Origin: Streptomyces sp. MMBL 11-1
GTDB taxonomy: Bacteria; Actinomycetota; Actinomycetes; Streptomycetales; Streptomycetaceae
Length of the DNA: 64,000 bases
Direction of reading: 5' to 3'
NCBI RefSeq assembly: GCF_028622875.1
Contig: NZ_CP117709.1
Location: 3,224,001 to 3,288,000 of the forward strand
This document shows, in pieces, positions 9,485 to 18,639 of this stretch. The position numbers and the translations under genes were made by a program. Under the pieces are notes generated by a model that did not search any database, was not told the origin of the DNA, and saw only the letters and a list, made by a program, of their open reading frames with translations. Numbering within the stretch: the stretch's first letter is position 1; every line of letters starts with the position of its first letter.

Positions 9485-10425
9485 AGGGCGGCGCGTTCCA
9501 CGGGGAGGTGATCCAGGCGGCGCAGGATGACGCCCTCGCGCAGGGCCCAGGGGCAGATCTCCAGCTCCTCGACGCCGAAGAGGTCCATCGCGCCCTCGGC
9601 CACCAGGGCCCCGGCGAGCAGCTGGGCTGCCCGGCCCTCGGAGACCCCGGGGAGCCGGCCGCGCTCCTCGACCGTCATCGCCGCCAGCTTGGGCACCCAG
9701 TCCTCCAGCGCCTTGCGGCTCAGCGAGCGCTGGACGTACAGGCCCTCGGTGGAGCGGGCGGCGCCGGCGATGCGGGCGAGCTGCTTGAAGGTCTTGGAGG
9801 TGGCGACGACGTGGTCGGGGCGGCCGGCCCGGCTGAACTCGCCCACCGTCCGCGCGATGCTGGCCCGGACGTGCCGGCGCAACGCCCTGACCTGATCGGG
9901 GCCGGCCGGGTCGTCCGGCAGCCAGGCGCCGGTGAGGCGGCCCGCGCCGAGCGGCAGGGAGACGGCGGTGTCCGGTTCCTCGTCGATGCCGAAGGCGATC
10001 TCCAGGGAGCCGCCGCCGATGTCGAGGACGAGCAGCTTCCCCGCCGACCAGCCGAACCAGCGGCGGGCGGCCAGGAAGGTCAGCCGGGCCTCCTCCTCGC
10101 CGCTGAGGACCGCGAGGTCGACGCCGGTCTCGACCCGTACGCGCTCCAGGACGAGGTCCGCGTTGGTCGCCTCGCGCACGGCGGAGGTGGCGAAGGCCAG
10201 CACGTCCTCGCACCCCTTGTCCTCGGCGGCCTGGACCGCGCCGGCGATCGTCGCGACGAGCCGGTCCACGCCGAGGGGGCCGATGGCGCCGCCCTCGTCG
10301 AGGAGTTCGGCGAGCCGCAGCTCCGCCTTGTGCGAGTGCGCGGGCAGCGGGCGGGCGCCGGGGTGGGCGTCGACCACCAGCAGATGAACCGTGTTCGATC
10401 CCACGTCGAGGACTCCGAGTCTCAT
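9475..10425 (-). CDS. Exopolyphosphatase / pppGpp phosphohydrolase family (Ppx/GppA)
   Basis: A 316-aa enzyme of the ASKHA fold that removes phosphate from polyphosphate or pppGpp. Phosphate-binding loops are visible: [13 protein letters not shown] at the N-terminus, [13 protein letters not shown] (about 85-97), [11 protein letters not shown] and [13 protein letters not shown] (about 140-152). It lacks the extra C-terminal domain of long Ppx proteins, like the short actinobacterial Ppx. The ATG at 10425 follows TAGCGT by exactly 6 nt, with no ribosome site, suggesting a leaderless mRNA. It is divergent from 10510 across a large inverted repeat. Confidence 0.9.
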   Translation of the reverse strand: MRLGVLDVGSNTVHLLVVDAHPGARPLPAHSHKAELRLAELLDEGGAIGPLGVDRLVATIAGAVQAAEDKGCEDVLAFATSAVREATNADLVLERVRVETGVDLAVLSGEEEARLTFLAARRWFGWSAGKLLVLDIGGGSLEIAFGIDEEPDTAVSLPLGAGRLTGAWLPDDPAGPDQVRALRRHVRASIARTVGEFSRAGRPDHVVATSKTFKQLARIAGAARSTEGLYVQRSLSRKALEDWVPKLAAMTVEERGRLPGVSEGRAAQLLAGALVAEGAMDLFGVEELEICPWALREGVILRRLDHLPVERAALPR

Positions 10426-10509
10426 GGGGGAACGCTACTGCGCCATCGGACGAGTCCGACCGGCGCATGGGGGCGCCCCCCATGCGCCGGTCGGACTTAC
10501 GCTGTCCGC
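10426..10509. promoter_or_regulatory. Divergent leaderless promoters around a 45-bp inverted repeat
   Basis: The two -10 hexamers are TAGCGT (10437-10432, minus) and TACGCT (10498-10503, plus), each 6 nt before its start codon. Between them is a near-perfect palindrome at 10453-10497: 21-nt arms beginning AGTCCGACCGGCGCATGG and a 3-nt centre. It would hide both -35 regions, so it may be a shared operator or an extruding cruciform. Confidence 0.75.
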
Positions 10510-11367
10510 GTGCCAAAGACGAAAAAGGCTAAGCAGGACAAAGCCACGAAGAAGCAGAAGTCGAACAAGCAGACCGCACAGGCGGGGGCGGTCGGACCGG
10601 TCCCGTCCGACGAGAAGGGCATCGACTTCGCGCGGGCCTGGGTGGAGTTCCCCGACCCGGCCGACGAGGAGCAGGTCTTCCGCTGCGACCTGACCTGGCT
10701 GACCTCCCGGTGGACCTGCATCTTCGGCAGCGGCTGCCAGGGCATCCAGGCGGGCCGCGCGGACGACGGCTGCTGCACGCTGGGCGCGCACTTCTCCGAC
10801 GAGGACGACGAGAAGCGGGTCGCCGGGCACGTGGCGCGGCTCACTCCCGAGCTGTGGCAGTTCCACGACGTCGGCGCGGAGTCGGGCTGGGTCGGCGTCG
10901 ACGAGGACGGCGAACGCCAGACGCGCCGCTGGGAAGGCTCCTGCATCTTCCAGAACCGGCCCGGCTTCCCCGCCGGGGCGGGCTGCTCGCTGCACATCCT
11001 GGCGCTGCGGGAGGGCAAGGAGCCCCTGGAGACCAAGCCGGACGTGTGCTGGCAGCTGCCGGTGCGGCGGACGTACGACTGGATCGACCGGCCCGACGAC
11101 ACGCGGGTGCTCCAGGTGACGATCGGTGAGTACGACCGGCGGGGCTGGGGCCCGGGCGGTCACGACCTGCACTGGTGGTGCACCTCGGCCACCTCGGCGC
11201 ACGGGGCCGGCGACCCGGTGTACGTGACCTACCGCCCGGAGCTGATCGAGCTGATGGGCAAGGAGGGGTACGACCGGCTGGTCGAACTCTGCGAGGAACG
11301 GCTGTCCTCGCTGCTGCCGATGGCCCCCCACCCGGCGGACCCGCTCCCCGCGTCGAAGAAGAGCTGA
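10510..11367 (+). CDS. Cys-rich conserved protein of unknown function
   Basis: A 285-aa protein I cannot assign. The first 25 residues are Lys-rich ([17 protein letters not shown]). The body contains clustered cysteines: [41 protein letters not shown] and HWWCTS, a pattern suited to binding a metal or Fe-S cluster. Two WxC/W-rich stretches (ESGWVG, DLHWWC) are notable. The start is GTG 10510, 6 nt after a -10 TACGCT, so the mRNA is probably leaderless. It is divergent from ppx. The end of the gene (TCGAAGAAGAGCTGAGGCGC) is duplicated just downstream. Confidence 0.8.
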   Translation: MPKTKKAKQDKATKKQKSNKQTAQAGAVGPVPSDEKGIDFARAWVEFPDPADEEQVFRCDLTWLTSRWTCIFGSGCQGIQAGRADDGCCTLGAHFSDEDDEKRVAGHVARLTPELWQFHDVGAESGWVGVDEDGERQTRRWEGSCIFQNRPGFPAGAGCSLHILALREGKEPLETKPDVCWQLPVRRTYDWIDRPDDTRVLQVTIGEYDRRGWGPGGHDLHWWCTSATSAHGAGDPVYVTYRPELIELMGKEGYDRLVELCEERLSSLLPMAPHPADPLPASKKS

Positions 11368-11395
11368 GGCGCGGGTCGAAGAAGCGCTGAGGCGC
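11353..11395. repeat. 23-bp-period duplication over a stop codon
   Basis: TCGAAGAAGAGCTGAGGCGC (11353-11372) holds the stop of the upstream gene. It is repeated with one mismatch at 11376-11395. Confidence 0.85.
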
Positions 11396-11438
11396 ACCGG
11401 GGCGGCGAGACCGGCTTACGGGACCGGCCGGCGGACCC

Positions 11439-13313
11439 TCAGCCCGCCGGTTCCGGGGCGGAGGGGCCCGGGTCGGTCGGGGCCGGTTCCGTGGGGCTCG
11501 GGCCGGTCGGGCTCGGTGTCGGTCCGGGTGGCTCCGTGGGTTCGGGCGGATCGGTGGGCTCCGGCGGATCGGTGGGGTCGGTCGGGCCCGGTCCGGGGCC
11601 GGTGGGGCCAGGGTCGGTCGGGCCCGGATCGGTGGGGCCCGGATCTGTCGGGCCGGGATCCGTGGCGCCGGGGTCCGTGGGGCGGGGGAAGTCTGTCCCG
11701 GGGCGCGTGGGGCGCGGGCCGCCCGTCGTGGGGGCGGTGACCCCGTGACCGTCGATGAGCACGGCGGAACCCGAGGGCGTCAGCGTGATCCGGGCCCGCC
11801 ACGGGCCGCCCGGCTGGGCGTCCCGGATCACCGAGACCGCGATGGTGGTGCTCTGCCCGGCCGCGAGCGTGCCGGACGTACGGCTGAGGCGCAGCCACGG
11901 GGCGTCCGTCGCCGCCGACCACCTGACCGGCCCGCGGCCGGCGGCGGTCAGGGTGAGCGTCGTGACGGCCCCGGAGGTCCGGGCCGTCACCGCGAGCCGG
12001 GCGTCGCCGTGCCGCGTGCCGCCGGTGCTGACGACCTCGGCGGTGACGTCCGGGACGCGGGCCCCGAAGCGGTTGCCGGGGCGGCCGTCGCCGGTGTTCT
12101 CGTAGGGGGTGTGGGGGGCGCCGCTCGTACCGCCCGCGCCGTCCATCTCCGTGGCGCTGACCGAGGAGCCTTCGTGGCCCTCGCCGGTCTGGGGCGCTCC
12201 CCGGTACGCGGCCCACAGGGCGATCACGGGGGCGGCGACCACCGTCGCGACGACCGTGGTCGTGACGACCCGGGCGCGCAGCCGGTCCCGGCGGGCGGCC
12301 TGGTCCTTGGGGTCGAGCGGATACCCGGCCCGGTCGAGACGCGGGCCCACGGTGCGGGAACGCCGGGCCTGGGCCAGCGCGACGTACACGGAGGGGCGGG
12401 GGGCCTCGACGACGGCCAGGGCGGCGACCGGGGCCAGGGCCGCTCCGGGCCAGGGCCCCGCGGCATCGGCCCGCTCCGCGGCGCGGCGGCAGCGGGGGCA
12501 GTCGTCGACGTGCCGGACGAGATCGCGGCGCAGGGCGGCGGAGAGCAGCACCCGGTGGTCGCCGGTGAGCCGGGCGACGGTGGGACAGTCGCCGGTCTCG
12601 ACGACGGCGAGCGCCGCGCGGGTGCGCTCCACCTCGCAGGCAGCACCGGCCAGCAGCTCCCGGGCGTTGGCCGGTTCCAGGCCGAGCACGGCGGCGACGG
12701 CGCGCGGGGCGAGCCGGTGGCGTACGGCCAGTTCGAGGGCTTCGCGCTGCTCCGGGGTGGTGCCCGCGGCCTCGGGCCAGGCGAGCGTGGCGAGCTCCCG
12801 GCGGCGGGCTTCGGCGGCCGGCGACTCGAAGGGGGCGGGCGTGACGGCGTCCTCGGGGGTGGCGGGCAAGGCGTGCTCCGGCGTGCGCCGGGCGGTGTGC
12901 GCCCCCTGGTGCCGGGGCGAGGCGGAGGCCCCGGAGCCCTTCCGCGTGGCGGACGCCTTGGCCGTGCGGGGCGGCTTGACCGTCTCGGAGGGGCGGCGGT
13001 GGGCCTGGTGCCCGCGCCGCCGCTCGGCGAGCCTGCGCAGGCAGGTCCAGCGGGCCAGCGCGTACAGCCAGGATGTACGTTCCTCCTCGCCCGTGGGCCC
13101 CCGGGCGTCCTGCCGGTCCGCGACCGCCAGGACGGCGCCGAGCGCCTCGACGGCCGCGTCGTGGTCGCAGAGCACGGAGAGGCAGTAAGTGAAGAGTCCG
13201 TCGAGATACGGCTCGTACCGTGCGGGCGGCCGCTGTGCCGGGGCGTGGGGTGTTCGGCGGTGCGCCCGGTGTGCGCCGGTGGTGTGCGTCGGGGTCTCCA
13301 GCCTGCTGCTCAT
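11439..13313 (-). CDS. Sigma-like protein fused to zinc-finger, TM helix and BACON domain
   Basis: A 624-aa multidomain protein. Residues about 30-110 resemble ECF sigma region 2 (YEPYLDGLFTYCLSVLCDHD, then WLYALARWTCLRRLAE). Residues about 185-245 resemble region 4 (REALELAVRHRLAPRAVAAV). Next come an anti-sigma-type zinc motif, HVDDCPRC (H-x3-C-x2-C), a TM helix (VVTTTVVATVVAAPVIALWA), a BACON-like Ig domain (DAPWLRLSRTSGTLAAG) and a Pro/Thr/Gly-rich tail. It looks like a membrane-tethered regulator with its own extracellular sensor. The ATG at 13313 begins MSSRLETPT; an upstream start at 13367 would add an unsupported stretch. Confidence 0.78.
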   Translation of the reverse strand: MSSRLETPTHTTGAHRAHRRTPHAPAQRPPARYEPYLDGLFTYCLSVLCDHDAAVEALGAVLAVADRQDARGPTGEEERTSWLYALARWTCLRRLAERRRGHQAHRRPSETVKPPRTAKASATRKGSGASASPRHQGAHTARRTPEHALPATPEDAVTPAPFESPAAEARRRELATLAWPEAAGTTPEQREALELAVRHRLAPRAVAAVLGLEPANARELLAGAACEVERTRAALAVVETGDCPTVARLTGDHRVLLSAALRRDLVRHVDDCPRCRRAAERADAAGPWPGAALAPVAALAVVEAPRPSVYVALAQARRSRTVGPRLDRAGYPLDPKDQAARRDRLRARVVTTTVVATVVAAPVIALWAAYRGAPQTGEGHEGSSVSATEMDGAGGTSGAPHTPYENTGDGRPGNRFGARVPDVTAEVVSTGGTRHGDARLAVTARTSGAVTTLTLTAAGRGPVRWSAATDAPWLRLSRTSGTLAAGQSTTIAVSVIRDAQPGGPWRARITLTPSGSAVLIDGHGVTAPTTGGPRPTRPGTDFPRPTDPGATDPGPTDPGPTDPGPTDPGPTGPGPGPTDPTDPPEPTDPPEPTEPPGPTPSPTGPSPTEPAPTDPGPSAPEPAG

Positions 13314-13522
13314 CACCCGGCGACCGTAGGCAAAGGAGCACATGCCCCAAGTACCCCTGGAGCACATTTAATCCTTACGGGTGAACGTATCCCTCGAAAG
13401 AGGACAGGGATCATGAATTTCGCACGAAGTGCTCCGGAGTGCTTCCGTGCGCCCTGCGCGCGGCAGGGCCCGCACGCCGCCGCCCGGGAGGCGTTGTCGT
13501 ACCCCACCTATACGGTGGCGCC

Positions 13523-14935
13523 ATGGCTGCCCGTACGAAATCCGCGAAGGACCGGCCGTCCTACCGCTGTACCGAATGCGGCTGGACCACCGCCAAGTGG
13601 CTCGGCCGTTGTCCCGAGTGCCAGGCGTGGGGGACGGTCGAGGAGTTCGGCGGCGCCCCCGCCGTGCGCACGACGGCGGCGGGCCGGGTATCCACCGCCG
13701 CCCTGCCGATCGGCCAGGTCGACAGCCGGACGGCCACGGCCCGCTCCACCGGTGTCGGCGAGCTGGACCGGGTGCTGGGCGGGGGGCTCGTGCCGGGCGC
13801 GGTCGTGCTGCTGGCGGGCGAGCCGGGGGTCGGCAAGTCGACGCTGCTGCTGGACGTGGCGGCCAAGGCGGCGAGCGACGACCACCGCACGCTCTATGTG
13901 ACCGCCGAGGAGTCCGCCAGCCAGGTCCGGCTGCGGGCCGACCGGATCAAGGCGATCAACGACCACCTCTACCTCGCGGCGGAGACCGATCTGTCGGCGG
14001 TGCTCGCGCATCTGGACGAGGTCAAGCCGTCGCTGCTGGTCCTGGACTCGGTGCAGACGGTCGCCTCGCCCGAGATCGACGGCGCGCCCGGCGGGATGGC
14101 CCAGGTCCGGGAGGTCGCCGGGGCGCTGATCCGGGCCTCCAAGGAGCGCGGGATGGCCACGCTGCTCGTCGGCCACGTCACGAAGGACGGCGCGATCGCC
14201 GGGCCCCGGCTGCTGGAGCACCTGGTGGACGTCGTGCTGTCCTTCGAGGGCGACCGCCATGCCCGGCTGCGTCTGGTGCGCGGCGTCAAGAACCGTTACG
14301 GGGCGACCGACGAGGTCGGCTGCTTCGAGCTGCACGACGAGGGCATCACCGGCCTCGCCGACCCCTCGGGACTCTTCCTGACCCGCCGCGACGTGGCCGT
14401 GCCGGGCACCTGCCTGACGGTGACGCTGGAGGGCAAGCGACCGCTGGTCGCCGAGGTGCAGGCGCTCACCGTCGACTCGCAGATCCCCTCGCCCCGGCGC
14501 ACGACCTCCGGTCTGGAGACCTCCCGGGTCTCGATGATGCTCGCCGTGCTGGAGCAGCGCGGCCGGATCAGCGCGCTCGGCAAGCGGGACATCTACAGCG
14601 CGACGGTGGGCGGCGTGAAGCTCACCGAGCCCGCCGCTGACCTGGCGATCGCGCTCGCGCTGGCCAGCGCGGCCAGCGACACCCCGCTCCCGAAGAACCT
14701 GGTCGCGATCGGTGAGGTGGGGCTCGCGGGCGAGGTCAGGAGGGTCACCGGGGTGCAGCGCAGACTGGCCGAGGCACACCGTCTGGGCTTCACCCACGCA
14801 CTCGTTCCGACCGACCCGGGGAGAGTCCCGGCCGGTATGAAGGTCACCGAAGTCGCCGACATGGGCGACGCTCTGCGGGTCCTCCCGCGCCGGTCTCGTC
14901 AGGAGGCACCACAGGAGGAGAGCGCACGCCGGTAG
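13523..14935 (+). CDS. radA: DNA repair protein RadA (Sms)
   Basis: A RecA-like branch-migration ATPase acting in recombinational repair, 470 aa. It has an N-terminal C4 zinc finger ([18 protein letters not shown]), Walker [10 protein letters not shown] (about 100-108), Walker B LLVLDSVQ, the RadA motif as KNRYG (usually KNRFG) and a Lon-type C-terminal domain ([23 protein letters not shown]). The ATG at 13523 comes 6 nt after TACGGT, so it is probably leaderless. In-frame sequence further upstream runs into promoter. It is followed by disA, the standard actinobacterial pairing. Confidence 0.96.
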   Translation: MAARTKSAKDRPSYRCTECGWTTAKWLGRCPECQAWGTVEEFGGAPAVRTTAAGRVSTAALPIGQVDSRTATARSTGVGELDRVLGGGLVPGAVVLLAGEPGVGKSTLLLDVAAKAASDDHRTLYVTAEESASQVRLRADRIKAINDHLYLAAETDLSAVLAHLDEVKPSLLVLDSVQTVASPEIDGAPGGMAQVREVAGALIRASKERGMATLLVGHVTKDGAIAGPRLLEHLVDVVLSFEGDRHARLRLVRGVKNRYGATDEVGCFELHDEGITGLADPSGLFLTRRDVAVPGTCLTVTLEGKRPLVAEVQALTVDSQIPSPRRTTSGLETSRVSMMLAVLEQRGRISALGKRDIYSATVGGVKLTEPAADLAIALALASAASDTPLPKNLVAIGEVGLAGEVRRVTGVQRRLAEAHRLGFTHALVPTDPGRVPAGMKVTEVADMGDALRVLPRRSRQEAPQEESARR

Positions 14936-14938
14936 ACT
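14933..14938 (+). promoter_or_regulatory. -10 element of a disA promoter
   Basis: TAGACT is a near-consensus -10; its first three bases are the radA stop codon. It gives a leader of about 70 nt to the disA start at 15015, so disA can be transcribed independently of radA. Confidence 0.5.
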
Positions 14939-15014
14939 TTGCCCTGGTCTCGCCCGCCCGTGGACACGGCATGGGGGACGCAAGGGCACCGCAACCTGTG
15001 ACCGGAGGAGTGCA

Positions 15015-16139
15015 GTGGCAGCCAACGACCGGGCGACAACGCCCGGAAAGTCCGGCCAAGGCACCGGTAACGAGGCGCTGATGCGCGCCTCGTTGAGCGC
15101 GGTCGCGCCCGGAATGGCCCTGCGGGACGGCCTGGAGCGCATTCTCCGCGGCAATACCGGTGGGCTGATCGTGCTGGGCATGGACAAGACCGTCGAGTCC
15201 ATGTGCACCGGCGGATTCGTCCTGGACGTGGAGTTCACGGCGACGCGCCTGCGCGAGCTGTGCAAGCTCGACGGGGCGCTGATCCTCGACAAGGACATGA
15301 CCAAGATCCTGAGGGCCGGTGTGCAGCTGGTCCCCGACGCCTCGATCCACACGGAGGAGACGGGCACCCGGCACCGTACGGCGGACCGGGTCTCCAAGGC
15401 GTGCGGCTTCCCCGTCGTCTCGGTCTCCCAGTCGATGCGTCTGATCGCGCTGTACGTGGACGGGGAGCGCCGGGTCCTGGAGGAGTCCTCCGCGATCCTG
15501 TCCCGGGCCAATCAGGCGCTCGCCACGCTGGAGCGGTACAAACTGCGCCTCGACGAGGTGGCGGGCACGCTGTCCGCGCTGGAGATCGAGGACCTGGTCA
15601 CCGTCCGGGACGTGACGGCGGTGGCGCAGCGGCTGGAGATGGTGCGGCGGATCGCCACGGAGATCGCGGAGTACGTGGTCGAGCTCGGCACCGACGGACG
15701 GCTGCTCTCGCTCCAGCTGGACGAGCTGATCGCCGGGGTGGAGCCGGAGCGGGAGCTGGTCGTCCGGGACTATGTCCCCGAGCCGACGGCGAAGCGGTCG
15801 CGCACGGTGGCCGAGGCGCTGACCGAGCTGGACGCGCTGAGCCACACGGAGCTGCTGGAACTGGCGGTGGTGGCGCGGGCGCTGGGCTACAGCGGTTCGC
15901 CCGAGACGCTGGACTCGGCGGTGTCGCCGCGGGGCTTCCGGCTGCTGGCGAAGGTGCCGCGGCTGCCGGGGGCGATCATCGAGCGGCTGGTGGAGCACTT
16001 CGGCGGTCTGCAGAAGCTGCTGGCGGCGAGCGTGGACGACCTCCAGACGGTGGACGGCGTCGGCGAGGCGCGGGCGCGCAGCGTGCGGGAGGGGCTTTCG
16101 CGGCTGGCGGAGTCGTCGATCCTGGAGCGGTACGTCTGA
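15015..16139 (+). CDS. disA: DNA integrity scanning diadenylate cyclase DisA
   Basis: Makes the second messenger c-di-AMP from two ATP and scans DNA for branched structures; 374 aa. The DAC catalytic domain (about 20-150) shows the DGA motif (LDGALILD) and RHR (GTRHRTAD). A helical linker follows, and the C-terminal helix-hairpin-helix region ([33 protein letters not shown]) binds DNA. The start is GTG 15015, preceded by GGAGGAG. In Streptomyces c-di-AMP controls potassium and osmotic balance and wall hydrolases; an osmoprotectant transporter and peptidases occur elsewhere in this window. An intrinsic terminator follows the stop. Confidence 0.97.
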   Translation: MAANDRATTPGKSGQGTGNEALMRASLSAVAPGMALRDGLERILRGNTGGLIVLGMDKTVESMCTGGFVLDVEFTATRLRELCKLDGALILDKDMTKILRAGVQLVPDASIHTEETGTRHRTADRVSKACGFPVVSVSQSMRLIALYVDGERRVLEESSAILSRANQALATLERYKLRLDEVAGTLSALEIEDLVTVRDVTAVAQRLEMVRRIATEIAEYVVELGTDGRLLSLQLDELIAGVEPERELVVRDYVPEPTAKRSRTVAEALTELDALSHTELLELAVVARALGYSGSPETLDSAVSPRGFRLLAKVPRLPGAIIERLVEHFGGLQKLLAASVDDLQTVDGVGEARARSVREGLSRLAESSILERYV

Positions 16140-16153
16140 GGTCGGCCGCGGGT

Positions 16154-16181
16154 GAGGGCGTCCGGGTGGGCGCCCTCTTTT
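16154..16181 (+). terminator. Intrinsic terminator of disA
   Basis: GAGGGCG (16154-16160) pairs with CGCCCTC (16171-16177), followed by TTTT. It lies 15 bp after the disA stop, and the U-tract is unusually clear for this genome. Confidence 0.85.
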
Positions 16182-16193
16182 GCGTGCCGCCCG

Positions 16194-16422
16194 GCCCGTC
16201 CGGCGTTTGAGGACGGAACCCTGCGCAGCGTCCAGCCCGCCAGGCGCTTGAGGGCTGAGCCCGGACCACCTCCAGCCCGTCCGGCGTTTGAGGACGGAAC
16301 CCTGCTGCCCGGTGGGCGGTGCTCGTACGGGCTGGCCCGGACCCATGAGTGCCCTCGCTCGTCCACGTGGACGGTTCCGTCCTCGAACGCCGGACGGGCT
16401 CAAGTGGTCGCCGGACGGGCTG
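16194..16422. repeat. REP-like intergenic elements (CCCGTCCGGCGTTTGAGGAC family)
   Basis: Two direct copies (16194-16220, 16275-16301), a degenerate copy (about 16235-16258), an inverted copy (16373-16400) and an inverted half copy (16410-16422). Direct and inverted copies can pair into a 27-bp stem. Related fragments occur at about 5665-5705 and 40935-40955. They sit between convergent genes (disA and 16435), as such Streptomyces repeats usually do. Confidence 0.75.
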
Positions 16423-16434
16423 AGCGCGGGTCCG

Positions 16435-17259
16435 TCAGTCCTTGGCCAGGACGAACGAGGCTCGCTGGACCGGTTCGCCGGGGACCTTCGCCTCCAGGAG
16501 GTACGTTCCCGGGCCGGCCTTGCCCGCCGGAGGGGTCGCGCAGCCGGGGGCGGACAGCGTGCGGTTCCAGTCGACCGTGTGGATCACCGTCGCACCCGCC
16601 GGGACCTTCAGGAACAGCGGGCCGGTCGCGGCCGGGCAGTCCTTCGAGGACCAGACCGGGTCGTCGTCCTCGCCACCCGCCTCGGTGACCGTGAGCACCG
16701 CGCTCTTCGGCCCGAAGTCGGCCTTGCACGTGGCCGACGAGGTGTTCTTCGCGATCAGTTCGAACTTCGGCTTGTCGTCGGGGCCGTAACTGACCTTCGT
16801 CCGCAGGCTCAACCGCACCGCGGCGGGCTCGCACTCCGGGAGCGGGGAGCCGGCCGGGACCTGCCGGCCCGCCGTGCCTCCGCCGCCGGCGTCCGAACCG
16901 GTCGTGCCCGCACCGCCTGTTGACGCCCCGTCGGACGAACCGCCGTCACTCGCGCCCCCGTCGGAGCCGCCCGACCCGGCCGAACCGGCCGAGCCCCCGG
17001 AGCCGCCGTCCTCACCCGAGCCCGACTCGTCACGGCCGCCCGGCTGTTGGCTGATCGCGGGGCCCGAGCCCGACGGCCCGGGAGTGATCGACTCGACCGG
17101 GTCGGAGCCGCCGGACTTGCCGTCGTCCCGGCTCTCCCCACCGCCCGTCGAGGTCACACCCCAGGCGATCAGCACGGCGAGCAGCGCAACCAGAAGTCCC
17201 GCTACCGCCCTTCGTCGCCAGTAGATGCTGGAGGGAAGCGGACCGACCGGATTGCGCAT
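16435..17259 (-). CDS. Membrane-anchored extracytoplasmic protein of unknown function
   Basis: A 274-aa protein. A short basic N-terminus (SSIYWRRRAVAG) precedes one TM helix (about 17-36, AGLLVALLAVLIAWGVTS). A linker of about 100 residues made mostly of Gly, Ser, Asp and Thr follows. The outer domain (about 150-274) has paired cysteines (PLPECEPAAV, SSATCKADFGP, SKDCPAAT, SAPGCATPP) and beta-rich sequence, probably disulfide-bonded. The ATG at 17259 places the TM helix at the usual distance; a GTG 9 bp upstream is possible. It is divergent from mutY. I cannot name a function. Confidence 0.75.
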   Translation of the reverse strand: MRNPVGPLPSSIYWRRRAVAGLLVALLAVLIAWGVTSTGGGESRDDGKSGGSDPVESITPGPSGSGPAISQQPGGRDESGSGEDGGSGGSAGSAGSGGSDGGASDGGSSDGASTGGAGTTGSDAGGGGTAGRQVPAGSPLPECEPAAVRLSLRTKVSYGPDDKPKFELIAKNTSSATCKADFGPKSAVLTVTEAGGEDDDPVWSSKDCPAATGPLFLKVPAGATVIHTVDWNRTLSAPGCATPPAGKAGPGTYLLEAKVPGEPVQRASFVLAKD

Positions 17260-17487
17260 AGATCCCACGGCCCGAACTCTACGAGAGATCCGGGCCGTCT
17301 CAGGCCCCACCCGCCGCTCCGGCCGCAAGTTTTGCCGATCATCATCACGGGGATCCGGTCACCACCACAGGTATCCGGCCACAAGGGACAGAACGGGTGG
17401 CGTTGTCACCCCCTGGGCCGCCGTGTGGGCCGACACTCTCGCGCCCGTGACCGCCGCTCCCTCTTCCGTGCCAGGATCGTCGGTGCG

Positions 17488-18393
17488 ATGACTGCCATGA
17501 CTTCGACACAGACGCCCCCCGCCGCCTCCCTCCACACCCCCGTCATCGGGTGGTTCGAGCAGCATGCCCGCGATCTGCCCTGGCGCCGCCCCGAAGCGGG
17601 CGCCTGGGGTGTGATGGTCAGCGAGTTCATGCTGCAGCAGACCCCGGTGAGCCGGGTCCTCCCGGTGTACGAACAGTGGCTCGCCCGCTGGCCCCGCCCC
17701 GCCGACCTCGCCGCCGAGGCGCCCGGGGAGGCGGTCCGCGCCTGGGGCCGGCTCGGCTACCCGCGCCGCGCGCTGCGCCTGCACGGGGCCGCGCAGGCGA
17801 TAACGGAACGGCACGGCGGCGATGTGCCGAGCGAGCACGCCCAGCTGCTGGCGTTGCCCGGGATCGGCGAGTACACGGCGGCGGCCGTGGCCTCGTTCGC
17901 GTACGGACAGCGGCACGCGGTGCTCGACACGAACGTCCGCCGGGTGTTCGCCCGCGCCGCGTCCGGGGTCCAGTACCCGCCGAACGCGACCACGGCCGCC
18001 GAGCGCAAGCTCGCGCGGGCGCTGCTGCCCGAGGAGGACGAGCGGGCGGCGCGCTGGGCGGCGGCCACGATGGAGCTGGGCGCCCTCGTGTGCACCGCGC
18101 GCAACGAGGACTGCGACCGGTGCCCCATCGCCTCGCGGTGTGCCTGGCGGCTGGCCGGGAAGCCCGCGCACCAGGGGCCGCCGCGCAAGGGCCAGACGTA
18201 CGCCGGAACCGACCGCCAGGTACGCGGGCGGCTGCTGGCGGTGTTGCGGGACTCGGTGAGCCCCGTGGCCCAGGCCGCGCTGGACGCGGTGTGGGAGGAG
18301 CCGGTGCAGCGGGCCCGTGCGCTGGACGGGCTGGTGGCCGACGGGCTGGTCGAGCCGCTGGCCGACGGCCGGTACCGGCTGCCGCTGACCTGA
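17488..18393 (+). CDS. mutY: A/G-specific adenine DNA glycosylase
   Basis: Removes adenine mispaired with 8-oxoguanine. The 301 aa contain the catalytic region (EFMLQQTPVSRV), the helix-hairpin-helix (LPGIGEYTAAAV) with the catalytic Asp in AVLDTNVRR, and a full 4Fe-4S cysteine set, C-x6-C-x2-C-x5-C (CTARNEDCDRCPIASRC). The C-terminal NUDIX-like 8-oxoG domain of E. coli MutY (350 aa) is missing; about 80 unrelated residues replace it, as in other actinobacterial MutY. The ATG at 17488 is followed by a second in-frame ATG four codons on. It lies close to radA-disA. Confidence 0.95.
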   Translation: MTAMTSTQTPPAASLHTPVIGWFEQHARDLPWRRPEAGAWGVMVSEFMLQQTPVSRVLPVYEQWLARWPRPADLAAEAPGEAVRAWGRLGYPRRALRLHGAAQAITERHGGDVPSEHAQLLALPGIGEYTAAAVASFAYGQRHAVLDTNVRRVFARAASGVQYPPNATTAAERKLARALLPEEDERAARWAAATMELGALVCTARNEDCDRCPIASRCAWRLAGKPAHQGPPRKGQTYAGTDRQVRGRLLAVLRDSVSPVAQAALDAVWEEPVQRARALDGLVADGLVEPLADGRYRLPLT

Positions 18394-18552
18394 CGCCCCG
18401 CCCCATCCCGACTCGCCCCGCCCGGCCCGCCCCGAATCCGCAGCCCCGGCCCCGGTCCTCGGGAAACGTCTTCTCCCGCACTGTTACACAACCGATGGAC
18501 AGCCGTGCACCGGCCTACGGCTGCTCCGCACATCGCCGTGACAACGCCTCCG

Positions 18553-18558
18553 TAGCGT
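18553..18558 (+). promoter_or_regulatory. Candidate sigE promoter -10
   Basis: TAGCGT stands about 82 bp before the sigE start, within a 246-bp gap otherwise free of genes. In S. coelicolor the sigE promoter is activated by phosphorylated CseB. I see no clear -35, which fits an activator-dependent promoter. Confidence 0.45.
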
Positions 18559-18639
18559 CTCCGACAGCAGGACGGCCGGACCGCGGAACACCCGCGGCCC
18601 GGCAGCGGCACGGGGATTTCGGGGACGGAGGCGGTTGTC

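Noticed and set aside
13409..13522. Small gene (MNFARSAPECFRAPC...) before radA
   Set aside because: It has a fair purine stretch upstream, but the frame runs on into radA in the wrong phase without a stop, and the radA promoter lies inside it.
17488..18393. mutY as a truncated pseudogene
   Set aside because: It lacks the NUDIX-like domain, but the catalytic residues and Fe-S ligands are intact and the short form is normal in actinobacteria.
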